DNA from: Sulfurimonadaceae bacterium
GTDB taxonomy: Bacteria > Campylobacterota > Campylobacteria > Campylobacterales > Sulfurimonadaceae
DNA length: 64,000 nt
Direction: 5' to 3'
Assembly: GCA_016744905.1 (NCBI GenBank)
Contig: JADGDM010000007.1
Span: forward strand, 1 to 64,000
This document shows, in pieces, positions 25,623 to 34,366 of the stretch. The number at the start of each line of letters is the position of its first letter. Position 1 is the first letter of the stretch. Below the pieces are notes generated by a model, which searched no databases, was not told where the DNA came from, and saw nothing but the letters and a program-made list of their open reading frames with translations. Made by a program: the position numbers and the translations under genes.

Positions 25623-26983
25623 GCCTTCGAAAGTATCTTAATAATTTTTAGTTTGAAGGCACTGTAGGGTGCGTATTTAATGGGAAACTCAAAAAAAGTA
25701 TTCTTTTTCAAGATACTTTTAAAATGTGAAAACTCATCAAAGCCAAACTTTCCATGATAGCTCCCCATACCACTCTCTCCCACACCACCAAAAGGGAGAT
25801 TTTCACTGGTTAAATGCATCACGGAGTCATTAATAGCACCTCCACCAAAAGAGAACTCTTGGATGATTTTATCACTGCATTTACTGTTTTGAGTGTAGAT
25901 ATAACAAGAAAGTGGTTTGGGTCGTGTTTTGAGCTCTTTGATGACATCATCTAAGTTATCAAAGCTGATGATAGGCAGCAAGGGGCCAAAAATTTCTTCT
26001 TGCATGATTTTGTCTTCAAAAGTCACATTGTCCAGTAGTGTTGGAGTTATTAGTCGTTTTTGAGGGTCTCTTTTATTTCCATAGATAACTTTTTCTTCCT
26101 CTATAAGGCTCTCTAAACGCTTAAAATTTCTCTCATTAATAATTTGAACATAGTTATCTTCAAGCTGTGAAAACTGTTTATCTATCTCTTTTTTGAGTGC
26201 TTGAACAAACTTCTCTTTGATGCAATCTTCAATCAAAAGATAATCAGGGGCGACGCAGGTTTGACCAGCGTTGAGAAACTTCGCCCAGACAATACGTTTG
26301 GCACTGATTGTAATATCTGCATCTTTAAGTATAAATGTGGGGCTTTTACCACCAAGTTCAAGAACAACGGGTGTGAGATATTTGGCGGCTGCTTGATAGA
26401 CTATGCGACCAACCATGGTGCTTCCAGTAAAAAATATCTTATCAAACTTCTCTTCTAGAATTTCAGTGGTGGTCTCAACGCCACCTTCGATAACACAAAA
26501 GTAGTGGCTATCAAAGTTCTCATTAATCAGTTTTGCCATGATGTTTGAGGTGTGTATAGAAATCTCACTGGGCTTGAGTATGACAGTGTTTCCTGCTGCT
26601 AAGGCGGTAATGACAGGAGCGAGTGAAAGTCCATAAGGGTAGTTCCAAGCACCGATAATTAAAACACTGCCTAAAGGTTCGCTATAAATATAACTCTTTG
26701 AAGGAAAGTTGAGCATATCTGAAGCCACCCTTTTAGGTTTTGCCCAAGAAGAGAGTTTTTTCAGTGCAACACTTATCTCATGATAGATAATACTCAGTTC
26801 AGTGGTATAGGTTTCAAATTCTGACTTTTGAAAATCACTGTAGATAGCAGTATAAAGAGCTGTTTCGTTCTCTTGAAGCAACTTTTCTAATCGTTTGAGT
26901 GCTTTTTTTCTGTATTGAATATCCTTGGTGATATTTGAGTTAAAAAACGCTCTTTGTTGATGTATGGTTGTTTTAATAGACAT
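25619..26983 (-). CDS. Aldehyde dehydrogenase (class 3-like)
   Basis: This 454-residue NAD(P)-dependent enzyme oxidises aldehydes to acids. The catalytic cysteine is Cys243 (AGQTCVAPDY) and the general base Glu209 (VVLELGGKSP). The nucleotide-binding ILKPSE and FTGSTMVGR motifs are present. The short N-terminus and a C-terminal extension with hydrophobic residues (FFEFPIKYAPYSAFKLKIIK) are typical of class 3 or fatty-aldehyde enzymes, so the substrate may be a medium- or long-chain aldehyde. It converges on the PepSY-like gene with a four-base overlap and is followed by no co-transcribed gene. Confidence 0.93.
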   Translation of the reverse strand: MSIKTTIHQQRAFFNSNITKDIQYRKKALKRLEKLLQENETALYTAIYSDFQKSEFETYTTELSIIYHEISVALKKLSSWAKPKRVASDMLNFPSKSYIYSEPLGSVLIIGAWNYPYGLSLAPVITALAAGNTVILKPSEISIHTSNIMAKLINENFDSHYFCVIEGGVETTTEILEEKFDKIFFTGSTMVGRIVYQAAAKYLTPVVLELGGKSPTFILKDADITISAKRIVWAKFLNAGQTCVAPDYLLIEDCIKEKFVQALKKEIDKQFSQLEDNYVQIINERNFKRLESLIEEEKVIYGNKRDPQKRLITPTLLDNVTFEDKIMQEEIFGPLLPIISFDNLDDVIKELKTRPKPLSCYIYTQNSKCSDKIIQEFSFGGGAINDSVMHLTSENLPFGGVGESGMGSYHGKFGFDEFSHFKSILKKNTFFEFPIKYAPYSAFKLKIIKILSKA

Positions 26984-27007
26984 GACCAGACCTTGTTTAT
27001 GGATATA

Positions 27008-27415
27008 TTAATATCGCATCTTGATGTTGAGTTGTGTATCTTTACTCACCTCAAACTGTGATTCTTCAAAATTGGCTGCACGAAAAGTTGGGCGGATGTT
27101 GTTGCTAAACCCATAACCCTCTTTAGGAATACCTAAAAAGTTTTTGTTTAAAACCTTGTCTTCATTTTCATCATGAAAGATGGAAAGTGCATAGGTTCCC
27201 TCAGGGATATCTTTAAAAACATAATGCATCTCACCGAGCTTGGCTTTTATCTCTTGTCCAATAAAGATACTCTCATATTCCCTAAAACCTTCTGGCTTAT
27301 TATAAAGACCTATAGAAATAAGGCCCGTATTATTTAAAACACCTGTAATTTTCACACTCAAATCAGCACTATAAAGTGAAGATAACAGCGCGCTTAGTAG
27401 TAGTAGATTTTTCAT
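27008..27415 (-). CDS. DUF2141 exported protein
   Basis: The 135-residue product has a signal peptide (about 1-16, ending LYSA) followed by a single DUF2141 domain: LSVKITGVLNNTGLISIGLY, then DIPEGTYALSIFHDEN and the GYGFSNN segment. Members are small periplasmic beta-sandwich proteins of unknown role. An AAGGAG ribosome site precedes the ATG. The gene is controlled by an NssR-like box at 27466-27479 that overlaps the last codons of the adjacent Crp/Fnr-family gene, so it is probably part of that regulator's regulon. Confidence 0.85.
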   Translation of the reverse strand: MKNLLLLSALLSSLYSADLSVKITGVLNNTGLISIGLYNKPEGFREYESIFIGQEIKAKLGEMHYVFKDIPEGTYALSIFHDENEDKVLNKNFLGIPKEGYGFSNNIRPTFRAANFEESQFEVSKDTQLNIKMRY

Positions 27416-27439
27416 AATTTCTCCTTGTTATAAAAGAAG

Positions 27440-27479
27440 TTTATATCATCTGAAAGGCTTTGTCATTCACTTAGGTTAA
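27440..27479 (-). promoter_or_regulatory. NssR-like box and -10 element upstream of the DUF2141 gene
   Basis: Reading toward the gene, TTAAC-CTAA-GTGAA (27479 down to 27466) lies about 30 bases from TATAAA (27445-27440), the spacing of a class II Crp/Fnr-type activator site. It differs by one base from TTAAC-N4-GTTAA. The 20 bases ATTAACCTAAGTGAATGACA recur upstream of 29582 with one difference. The box overlaps the 3' end of the Crp/Fnr gene. Confidence 0.65.
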
Positions 27480-28070
27480 TTTGAGTTTGGCTTTAAGACG
27501 ACTCAGCGATTGTGGTTCCATCCCCAACATCGAAGCGATATGGTACTGTGGGACTTTATTGAGAAGATATGGGGTCTCTTGCATAAATCTTTCAAATCTT
27601 GTTGTAGCATTGTCTTGCAAAGAGGAGAGAAAAAGGTTGTGAACATGAGTATAAGCGATCTCTGCCATTAACCTTCCAAAACGGTTTCCTTTTTTTTGAT
27701 AATTATAGAGAAACTGCACATCTTCGTAGGCAGTAGAAAAGAGCGTACAATCTTCCAAAACTTCAAAACTAAGAGATGAGGGTATTTGATTGCTAAAGCT
27801 ATTGTAATCAGTGACGTAGAGATTGGTCATTTTAGAATTCTCATCATTAAAAAAGATATGCCAAGTGATGTCTTTACCCACATCAGAGATGATGTAGGCA
27901 CGCACGATACCACTGTTTATAAAATGAAGGTCTCTCATTACATCTCCTGCGTAATGAACAATCTCCCCTTTTTTATAATGCGTAACCTTGAGTTTGGTTT
28001 TAAAGACATTCCACTCTATGAGATTAAAAGAGATATATTGATCCATAAAGGTTTTATAATTTTCGTACAT
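27471..28070 (-). CDS. Crp/Fnr-family transcriptional regulator
   Basis: This 199-residue regulator has a cyclic-nucleotide-type beta-barrel (about 25-120, YKKGEIVHYAGDVMRDLHFINSG), a dimer helix and a C-terminal helix-turn-helix (HIASMLGMEPQSLSRLK). It lacks the N-terminal cysteine cluster of oxygen-sensing FNR. In Campylobacter jejuni the family member NssR controls nitrosative-stress genes through TTAAC-N4-GTTAA. The two flanking genes here both carry such boxes, which suggests an NssR-like local regulon. The signal (NO or other) is inference. Confidence 0.87.
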   Translation of the reverse strand: MYENYKTFMDQYISFNLIEWNVFKTKLKVTHYKKGEIVHYAGDVMRDLHFINSGIVRAYIISDVGKDITWHIFFNDENSKMTNLYVTDYNSFSNQIPSSLSFEVLEDCTLFSTAYEDVQFLYNYQKKGNRFGRLMAEIAYTHVHNLFLSSLQDNATTRFERFMQETPYLLNKVPQYHIASMLGMEPQSLSRLKAKLKLT

Positions 28071-28091
28071 ATTTAATTATAGTGTAATATC

Positions 28092-29582
28092 TTATAATTT
28101 TGGCACAGCGCGCAAGTAGGCCTTTTTAGCATCAAGTGTTGCCCAAAAGTTGTCAGCTTGTTTTTGAAATGTTTTATTTGTTATGCCTGTGTTAGAGACT
28201 GAGGCCATTAAAGAGAAGTCGATTTTCCCCTCCTGAACGACTTGTATGCCGGCTTTATAACAGACCTCTTTGACACTTTCTCGTCTGTTTTTGTAGATAG
28301 GTTGGGCTAAGACTTCTGCGGCGGTGAGAAAAAACTCTCCCATGAGATGGGTGTTTTCATTATGTGAATCCCACGCTCTATACATTCCTTTAAGACCATC
28401 AAAATTATTGTCCACATCAGGAAAACCAGCAGCACTAAAGACCACAAAACCCTGTTCTCCACGCTCTGGGTATCGATCTGGATGAGAGATATGCCCTTGC
28501 TCATCAAGTAACATATAGGGCTCTAAGATAGGGAGTAGTCTGTCCATAAAACTTTTCATAATACCTGTGACATTAAAGATAAACAGGGGTGAGGCAAAAA
28601 CAATAAGATCTGCATTTCTGTACTTTTCACGTAACTCAGTCATAGAATCTTTATGTACACACTCTCCTGGCGTTTTACTCCAGCAGGTATAACAGCCATC
28701 ACACAGGGAAATGTCTAATTCACTGAGTTTAAAACTCTCGACATTGGCACCTTGAGTGATGGCGCCACGGATAAATTCATCAACCATCAAGGTAGTTTTA
28801 CTGAGCTTTTTATTGCGCATGCCTCCATCAAAAACCACAATATTTTTAATTTTTTTAGAGTGAATGGTTTTATAGTTATAGTCTTGTATCCGCTCAACAC
28901 CTTCCTCTTCTAGCGCGCTGGCATCAAAGAGCTTTTCAAACTTTTGCATGATCGAAGCATCACCTTCGAGGGTATATTTTTTAGTCAAAAAGGCATCTGT
29001 GCCATCAACATCACCATTGGTGATATCTAACCAGAGTTTTGAATCTGCGGTGATGATGAGTGTTGGATCACTATGGCCGCCTTGATGTTGGGTACAGACC
29101 TGATCTTTGATGATAAGATGACGTACTCCTGCTTCTTCTCCACTAAGATCAAACTGCACCACAACATCTACATCACGCGCCATCTCTTTGTTGAGACCAT
29201 AAGGCATCGATTCAAAGGCATCTTTAATCGTATCAAAATGTAAACGTGCGCTGGGTGATTTCATCATGATTTTTGGTAAAAATACAGAGAGTGGAATCCC
29301 GATAAGTATCTGTGGTAAAAAAGCGACACCATTGGAGAGTAAAATATTTTCTGCACTGTAGGGTGAAAATTTTATCTGTACAAGTAAAAAAGCAAGTGCA
29401 AAAAGTCCAGCCCAGATAAAACTCAGACGGCGATTGATTTTTAAAAAGATCTCACTTTGAATGATTGCAGAGCTATATGCCCCTTTTGAGACATAATAGG
29501 TAAAAGGTTTTTTACCTAAAAGAGGAGGGATAAACGCCATTAAAAAAAGTAGAGTGTAGATAGTTATTGAGATTATTTCCAT
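28092..29582 (-). CDS. Membrane-anchored SCP2-like domain fused to a flavodoxin-fold reductase
   Basis: The 496-residue product combines three parts. Residues about 1-110 hold three hydrophobic helices. Residues about 115-225 resemble an SCP2 sterol/lipid-carrier domain (DPTLIITADSKLWLDITNGDVDG). Residues about 240-400 form an NADPH-dependent FMN-reductase or flavodoxin-like domain (IVVFDGGMRNKKLSKT, CDGCYTCWSKTPGECVHKD, FASPLFIFNVTGIMKSFMDR). The CxxC-rich segment resembles iron-sulfur flavoproteins. Lipid-carrier plus flavin domains on one membrane protein suggests reduction of a lipophilic substrate such as a quinone. It is driven from an NssR-like promoter. Confidence 0.75.
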   Translation of the reverse strand: MEIISITIYTLLFLMAFIPPLLGKKPFTYYVSKGAYSSAIIQSEIFLKINRRLSFIWAGLFALAFLLVQIKFSPYSAENILLSNGVAFLPQILIGIPLSVFLPKIMMKSPSARLHFDTIKDAFESMPYGLNKEMARDVDVVVQFDLSGEEAGVRHLIIKDQVCTQHQGGHSDPTLIITADSKLWLDITNGDVDGTDAFLTKKYTLEGDASIMQKFEKLFDASALEEEGVERIQDYNYKTIHSKKIKNIVVFDGGMRNKKLSKTTLMVDEFIRGAITQGANVESFKLSELDISLCDGCYTCWSKTPGECVHKDSMTELREKYRNADLIVFASPLFIFNVTGIMKSFMDRLLPILEPYMLLDEQGHISHPDRYPERGEQGFVVFSAAGFPDVDNNFDGLKGMYRAWDSHNENTHLMGEFFLTAAEVLAQPIYKNRRESVKEVCYKAGIQVVQEGKIDFSLMASVSNTGITNKTFQKQADNFWATLDAKKAYLRAVPKL

Positions 29583-29606
29583 AGGAGATTCCTTCGTGTT
29601 TAAAGA

Positions 29607-29649
29607 AGTATATGAAAATATCTAATGTTCTGTCATTCACATAGGTTAA
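29607..29649 (-). promoter_or_regulatory. NssR-like box and -10 element upstream of the SCP2-flavodoxin gene
   Basis: TTAAC-CTAT-GTGAA reads on the minus strand from 29649 to 29636, about 33 bases ahead of TATACT (29612-29607). The surrounding ATTAACCTATGTGAATGACA matches the box at 27460-27480 at 19 of 20 positions, and the similarity continues patchily to CTTC after the -10. The two boxes lie on either side of the Crp/Fnr gene. Confidence 0.65.
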
Positions 29650-29674
29650 TTAATATGCAGAACTTTTGTAGCAA

Positions 29675-29698
29675 AGAAGAGACTATTTAGTCTCTTCT
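29675..29698 (-). terminator. Hairpin terminator of the 29683 lipoprotein gene
   Basis: AGAAGAGACT pairs perfectly with AGTCTCTTCT around a four-base loop, overlapping the stop codon of the lipoprotein gene. On the minus strand it is followed by a weak T-rich stretch. It separates that transcript from the NssR-like promoter of the next gene. Confidence 0.6.
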
Positions 29699-30564
29699 GG
29701 AGTAGGCTCAGCTTCTGCTGGCGCGCTGGGCTCTTCATTTGGCGTTGCTGTTTCTACTATAGGTGTTTCTTCAGTAGTTGTAGTTTCTGCCTCTGGAGTC
29801 GCTTCTATTGTCTTTTGTGTTACTTCTTCTGCTGGAGTCTCTGCTGCTGTGTTAACATCGTCTTGTGGAGAATCACTCATCGCTTCACTGTGTGCAGGTT
29901 CAAGCACTTCTTCTTCAGGAGCGCTTTCTTGTACAGGGTTTAAAGAGTGATTTAAAAGATCTTTAAAGCCTTCTAGCTCCTGCGCTGAAGTCAGTTCAAA
30001 AGTATAAGCGATAGGTTTTGGATACGTAATTCCTCCATCAGCTTCAACTTGAATATCTTTTCCAGTTGCGACAATAACACTCGCAATAGAGCCATTTTCT
30101 GAATTTTGATAGTGAAAGTCAAAAGTAGGTTCATCAGTGATAACGGTATATGCAAGATTTTTACCCTTATTTGTTGGATATTCGACATTCCAATCTGCTA
30201 CAGCCAAATCAATAACACGCATCAATTCTACTACATGTGCATCAGTTAAAACGATGGCGTGATCAAGATTGTAGAGAGATAGTTTAGGGCTACCTTTAGC
30301 AGAGGCTTCATCAAAGGTAGGAACAATTAAGCTGTAATGCTCAGTCCCGTTGTCAAGTGCAGAAATTACACCAAAATCTGGGTATTTAAGATCACTATTG
30401 AGTCCTTCAACAACGCTAAAGTCAGTGACTGTGTTGATACTTCTAAATTCGATTTTTTTATCAGCAGTGATACTCACATCTGAATGATATGGTACTGTTT
30501 TAACTGAACATGCGCTAAAAATAAGTGCACTAAGTGCAAGAGAACCTAATAATTTTACGTTCAT
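29683..30564 (-). CDS. Lipoprotein with acidic proline-rich tail
   Basis: The 293-residue product has a lipobox (IFSAC, Cys19). A globular part of about 190 residues is followed by a roughly 85-residue tail made almost only of Glu, Pro, Thr and Ala (EEVTQKTIEATPEAETTTTE and similar). The tail is probably disordered and spans periplasm or cell wall. No enzyme or binding motif is recognised in the globular part. It is flanked by its own terminator and by a sensor kinase gene 42 bases upstream. The function is unknown. Confidence 0.75.
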   Translation of the reverse strand: MNVKLLGSLALSALIFSACSVKTVPYHSDVSITADKKIEFRSINTVTDFSVVEGLNSDLKYPDFGVISALDNGTEHYSLIVPTFDEASAKGSPKLSLYNLDHAIVLTDAHVVELMRVIDLAVADWNVEYPTNKGKNLAYTVITDEPTFDFHYQNSENGSIASVIVATGKDIQVEADGGITYPKPIAYTFELTSAQELEGFKDLLNHSLNPVQESAPEEEVLEPAHSEAMSDSPQDDVNTAAETPAEEVTQKTIEATPEAETTTTEETPIVETATPNEEPSAPAEAEPTPEETK

Positions 30565-30606
30565 ACTAATCCTTTAATTTATAATTATTTTTCATGATAG
30601 TCTTAC

Positions 30607-32121
30607 TTAGCTTAAGTCTATTATAAAACATGCGCCATCTTCAGAGTTTTTTGCTAAAAGTATGCCTTTATGGTGCTCTTCTACAATAGTTTTAGACATA
30701 TATAAACCCAGCCCTGTTCCATTTTTTTCGTCTTTAGTAGAGAAATAGGGATCAAATATCTGTTCAATAATCTCTTGAGAAATACCTCCGCCATTATCAC
30801 AAATAGAGATACTTTTTTCGTCAGTAGATATTTTGACAGTTGGAGTTTCTACTTGATGTTCTTCTAAGACATCTTGAGCATTTTTTAATACGTTTAGAAT
30901 AACTTGCATCAGTTCATTACTATAACACTCGACCTCTTGCTCGTTGTCACCATACTCTTCAATGACTTTTATCTTTTTGTTTTCGTAAGAAGCTTTGATG
31001 ATTTTCAGAGATCTTTTAATGAGGTCTCTAGGCTTAACAAGGGAACTCTCTTTATTTGACTTGTAAAAATTTCTAAAATCATCAATAGTATGGCTCAGTG
31101 TCTGAACTAAACTATTAACGGTAGTAAGACGTTCTGTAAAGTAGGCGCTCTCTGTCTCTACAATTTCTGCAGAACTTAGTTCAGTATTTCCGAGTGTGAT
31201 ACGCATTTGAAGATCAAAAGTAATGGCATTAATTGTCGTTAGTGGTTGCCTCCATTGATGGGCAATCATTGAAATCAGTTCACTCATCAGTGCCAAACGG
31301 GACTGCTGTAACATCTGTTGATCTTGAAGCCTATTTTTCTCTAGTTCTTCTTGAACACGGGCCTCTAGCGAGGTGTTGAGTTTTTCTAGCTCTTGGGTCT
31401 GTTTTTTGATGACATTGTCTAATGTACGCTTTAGTGCCTGTGTTTCTACTCGTGAGATTTTTATAAAGAAAAAAGTAAGGACAATAAGTAAAAAGAGGGT
31501 GATAGATTGGGAGATAAGAATTTTTTGCATATAGGTATCTAATGTTGTTTCAATAAAATCAATTTTTATATCTGCTCCAAGAATATAGGGAGATCCATTT
31601 TTGCTTTTCATGGGAATAAAGATTGTACGAAAAACACCCCATTTATCTTCAGATTCTTCATAGGCGATTTCATTTTTTTGCAGTAGAGTTGTTAAAAGTG
31701 GGGTAGCTTCATCATAAAGATCAAAATAGGCGGTGACATCATTTTTGGCCAACTCTTTATTGGTGGCACTTGAACTGGTAAAAAATATCTCCCCCTCTAT
31801 CTGTATCATGGAGTAAATGTATTCTATCTCTGTATTGTTGGTGAGTCTTGAAAGGGATAAGGTGTTAAGTGTGTCTTCTTCAGGGCTAATAGAATTTTTT
31901 AAATGTGCACGCTCATGAAAGTCCTTACTTAAAAGTAGATCCACGTTGAGGGCATTGTTTTTTAGAGTTTTATCAATATTTTGATAAAGTATATCTCGGT
32001 TCATTGTATAGTTCAGGTAGGAGTTTATAATTGAACCTAAAAAAACAAAAAAAACAAAGATAATGGCAATAAGTAGACTGTTTTTTGTACGATAATTTTT
32101 TAAATAAGTATCAGTCAACAT
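30607..32121 (-). CDS. Membrane sensor histidine kinase with AHQWRQPL box
   Basis: The 504-residue kinase has TM1 (about 15-37), a Cache-like periplasmic sensor (about 40-195), TM2 (about 198-218), a long coiled coil (TQELEKLNTSLEARVQEEL) and a kinase core. The H-box is SMIAHQWRQPLTTINAI, a form very common in Campylobacterota, and the ATPase motifs are ICDNGGGI and GTGLGLYMSK. No response regulator gene is adjacent, so it is an orphan kinase. The Cache-type sensor suggests a small-molecule ligand. Confidence 0.9.
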   Translation of the reverse strand: MLTDTYLKNYRTKNSLLIAIIFVFFVFLGSIINSYLNYTMNRDILYQNIDKTLKNNALNVDLLLSKDFHERAHLKNSISPEEDTLNTLSLSRLTNNTEIEYIYSMIQIEGEIFFTSSSATNKELAKNDVTAYFDLYDEATPLLTTLLQKNEIAYEESEDKWGVFRTIFIPMKSKNGSPYILGADIKIDFIETTLDTYMQKILISQSITLFLLIVLTFFFIKISRVETQALKRTLDNVIKKQTQELEKLNTSLEARVQEELEKNRLQDQQMLQQSRLALMSELISMIAHQWRQPLTTINAITFDLQMRITLGNTELSSAEIVETESAYFTERLTTVNSLVQTLSHTIDDFRNFYKSNKESSLVKPRDLIKRSLKIIKASYENKKIKVIEEYGDNEQEVECYSNELMQVILNVLKNAQDVLEEHQVETPTVKISTDEKSISICDNGGGISQEIIEQIFDPYFSTKDEKNGTGLGLYMSKTIVEEHHKGILLAKNSEDGACFIIDLS

Positions 32122-32188
32122 AGGTTACCTCTCTACCAATCGTCTGTTCTATGTTAACTCAATTTTGTCTCATTTTTATCAAAATATT

Positions 32189-32731
32189 TTACTTTGTTAA
32201 AAAATATAATTTTATAATGGTTTTATAGTTCCTTGTTGTCGCATTTTGTTGAAGTTTTTTCTCTATAAACGTGTTGGAGATCTTTGTTTTTCCATAACCA
32301 CTGGGTGTGTGAAGATAGATCTCTCTTCCGATAACTTCTAAACTTTCATCTTCTTTGAGAGAGTCCTGCAGTAAGGCGATATCTTCTTCTTTGGCGTCAT
32401 TCTCAAGAAAGGTGACAAGATATTGAGAACCTTCTGATTCGAGATTAAGGGTAGAAAAACTTGGATGTTGCATGACTTGTTCTATCTCTTGTTGAGTACG
32501 AATTAAGACAGGTACATCAAAACTGTATCGCTGTTTTATAGCCTCTTTGATATTGTGACTCAGCGCGCTGGGAGCTAGACTATCACTTTTGAAAATGACA
32601 TTTCCACTTTGGATGTAGGTAGTCACTTTGCTAAATCCAAGCCCTTCGTAGAGTGCCTTTAGATCCTTCATCAGAATCTTTTTCTGACCGCTAACATTGA
32701 TACCTCTTAGGATAGATATATAGGTGTTCAC
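32189..32731 (-). CDS. DUF1697 family protein
   Basis: This 180-residue protein has the DUF1697 signature at its N-terminus (ISILRGINVSGQKKILMKDL, YIQSGNVIFKS) and the C-terminal YGKTKISNTFIEKKL, TTRNYKT segment. The family is widespread and uncharacterised. Its gene overlaps the end of the thioredoxin-like gene by four bases, so the two are co-translated. No membrane or export signal is visible. Confidence 0.85.
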   Translation of the reverse strand: MNTYISILRGINVSGQKKILMKDLKALYEGLGFSKVTTYIQSGNVIFKSDSLAPSALSHNIKEAIKQRYSFDVPVLIRTQQEIEQVMQHPSFSTLNLESEGSQYLVTFLENDAKEEDIALLQDSLKEDESLEVIGREIYLHTPSGYGKTKISNTFIEKKLQQNATTRNYKTIIKLYFLTK

Positions 32732-33087
32732 GAAAACAACCAGCCTAAAAGTCCACCTTTTTTGCCACGGGCTTTCTCAATCATTCGGATATATCTGTCT
32801 GCTGAACCAGCACCCAATTCGTAATCTTTAACCATCTTGCTTTTTTTATCAATACTTACACAAAAAGGCACACTTTGAATTTCAAATTTTTTAGCCAGCT
32901 TGGGGTTTTGTGCCACATTAACCTTAGCAATCATCACCTCAGAATCAAAGTACTTATCAAGGTGGGGAAGTAGGGGTAAAACCTCCTGACAAGGCCCACA
33001 AGAAGGAGAGTAAAAATCAATAAATATTGCCTCATCAAAGTGCTCAACATTTTCAACGTAATTTTCATCATTCAGATCAAGTAACAT
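32728..33087 (-). CDS. Thioredoxin-like protein
   Basis: This 119-residue thioredoxin-fold protein has the classic active site Cys30-Gly-Pro-Cys33 (FIDFYSPSCGPCQEVLPLL) and the cis-proline region QSVPFCVS. There is no signal peptide, so it acts in the cytoplasm. The active site matches canonical thioredoxin apart from SPSCGPC in place of WAxWCGPC, where serine replaces the tryptophan before the first cysteine. It is the first gene of a pair with the DUF1697 gene. Confidence 0.88.
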   Translation of the reverse strand: MLLDLNDENYVENVEHFDEAIFIDFYSPSCGPCQEVLPLLPHLDKYFDSEVMIAKVNVAQNPKLAKKFEIQSVPFCVSIDKKSKMVKDYELGAGSADRYIRMIEKARGKKGGLLGWLFS

Positions 33088-33148
33088 AAATCCCCTTTTT
33101 TAGTATTTTAGCATATTTGATACAGCAAAGATATTTATATAACTATTG

Positions 33149-33171
33149 TATAATGTATTAAACAAAAGGAT
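33149..33171 (+). promoter_or_regulatory. Extended -10 promoter and ribosome site of the ATPase gene
   Basis: TTGTATAATG gives an extended -10 (TATAAT 33149-33154), with AAGGA at 33167-33171 just before ATG 33176. Because a transcript would begin near 33161, the in-frame upstream ATG at 33146 cannot be the start. Confidence 0.6.
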
Positions 33172-33175
33172 AACT

Positions 33176-34366
33176 ATGTTGGATGTTCTAAAAAACACAT
33201 TTCTTAAACAGCTTCAAAACACCTCACTGGATTTTAAACGATATATGCATCAAGATCTGGATATGAATGATAAGCTTATCGGGATACTTGGAAGTCGTGG
33301 GGTAGGAAAAACAACCTTTATTTTACAATATCTCAAAGAGCTTGACCTGCCCTTTGAAAAAAAACTCTATTTCTCTGTGGATCATTTTTATGTTGCCAAC
33401 ACTTCACTGTATGAGATAGCAGAAGAGTTTAGTCAAAGAGGTGGGGAAGTGCTTGCTATTGATGAGATTCATAAATATCAAAACTTTGCACAAGAGTTGA
33501 AGTCTATCTATGATACTTTTGACTTAAAAGTTATATTTAGTGGTTCCTCTGCGCTGGCTTTAGAAAATTCTAAAGTGGATTTGAGTCGGCGCGCTGTACT
33601 TTATCGTATACATGGGTTGAGTTTTAGAGAGTTTTTAGAGTATGAAACGGGGAAAAAATTTGTGAGCTATACGCTTGATGAACTTCTAACCAATCACAGC
33701 AGTATTGCCATAAGTATTAATGAAAAAATTAAACCATATGAATACTTTTCAAAGTATTTACAACATGGATACTATCCATTTTATAAGCAAAATATCAATC
33801 TGTACGCCCAAAAACTTAATGAAGTACTTAACGTAATAATAGAGAGTGACCTTCCTTTGATATTTAATATCGAGCCTAGAAATATCCATAAGTTAAAAAA
33901 GCTTTTGGCGCTGCTTTGTCAAAGTAAACCCTATGAGCTTAACATCTCAAAACTCGCTACAAAAATTGAGATCAATCGAAATACCCTTTATAATTATCTT
34001 CACTATTTAGAAGCAGCGAGTTTAACAAAGATGATCAAACAACTCTCTAAAGGTGATGCAATACTAACAAAACCAGAAAAACTTTATCTTAACAATACCA
34101 ATATTAGCTATGCCTATTGTGAAGACAGTGACATAGGAACAAGAAGAGAACAGTTTTTTAGCAATCAAGTCGCAATAAAACATAGTATTCATTACTCAAA
34201 AGTGGGGGACTTTCTTATCGATAAAAAAATAGTTGTTGAAATAGGTGGTAAAAATAAAAGCTTCTCACAGATAAAAGATCTTGAAAACAGCTACATTATC
34301 GCAGATGACATAGAGGTTGGATTTGGAAATAAAATCCCACTTTATCTGTTTGGATTTTTATATTAA
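33176..34366 (+). CDS. AAA-type ATPase with DUF4143 C-terminal domain
   Basis: From ATG 33176 the protein has 396 residues. It shows a Walker A (GSRGVGKTTF, about 42-51), a Walker B (VLAIDEIHKY) and an arginine-containing sensor region (DLSRRAVLYRIHGLSFREFL). A helix-turn-helix-like segment and a C-terminal DUF4143/PD-(D/E)xK-like fold follow (GDFLIDKKIVVEIGGKNKSF). Such ATPases are common accessory genes of unknown role, sometimes seen as mobile or defence-linked. It stands alone, converging with a decayed ankyrin gene. Confidence 0.87.
   Translation: MLDVLKNTFLKQLQNTSLDFKRYMHQDLDMNDKLIGILGSRGVGKTTFILQYLKELDLPFEKKLYFSVDHFYVANTSLYEIAEEFSQRGGEVLAIDEIHKYQNFAQELKSIYDTFDLKVIFSGSSALALENSKVDLSRRAVLYRIHGLSFREFLEYETGKKFVSYTLDELLTNHSSIAISINEKIKPYEYFSKYLQHGYYPFYKQNINLYAQKLNEVLNVIIESDLPLIFNIEPRNIHKLKKLLALLCQSKPYELNISKLATKIEINRNTLYNYLHYLEAASLTKMIKQLSKGDAILTKPEKLYLNNTNISYAYCEDSDIGTRREQFFSNQVAIKHSIHYSKVGDFLIDKKIVVEIGGKNKSFSQIKDLENSYIIADDIEVGFGNKIPLYLFGFLY

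Noticed and set aside
29683-29950. Repeat-rich tail of the 29683 lipoprotein as a DNA repeat array
   Set aside because: The low complexity is at the protein level (Glu, Pro, Thr); the DNA has no regular repeat unit.
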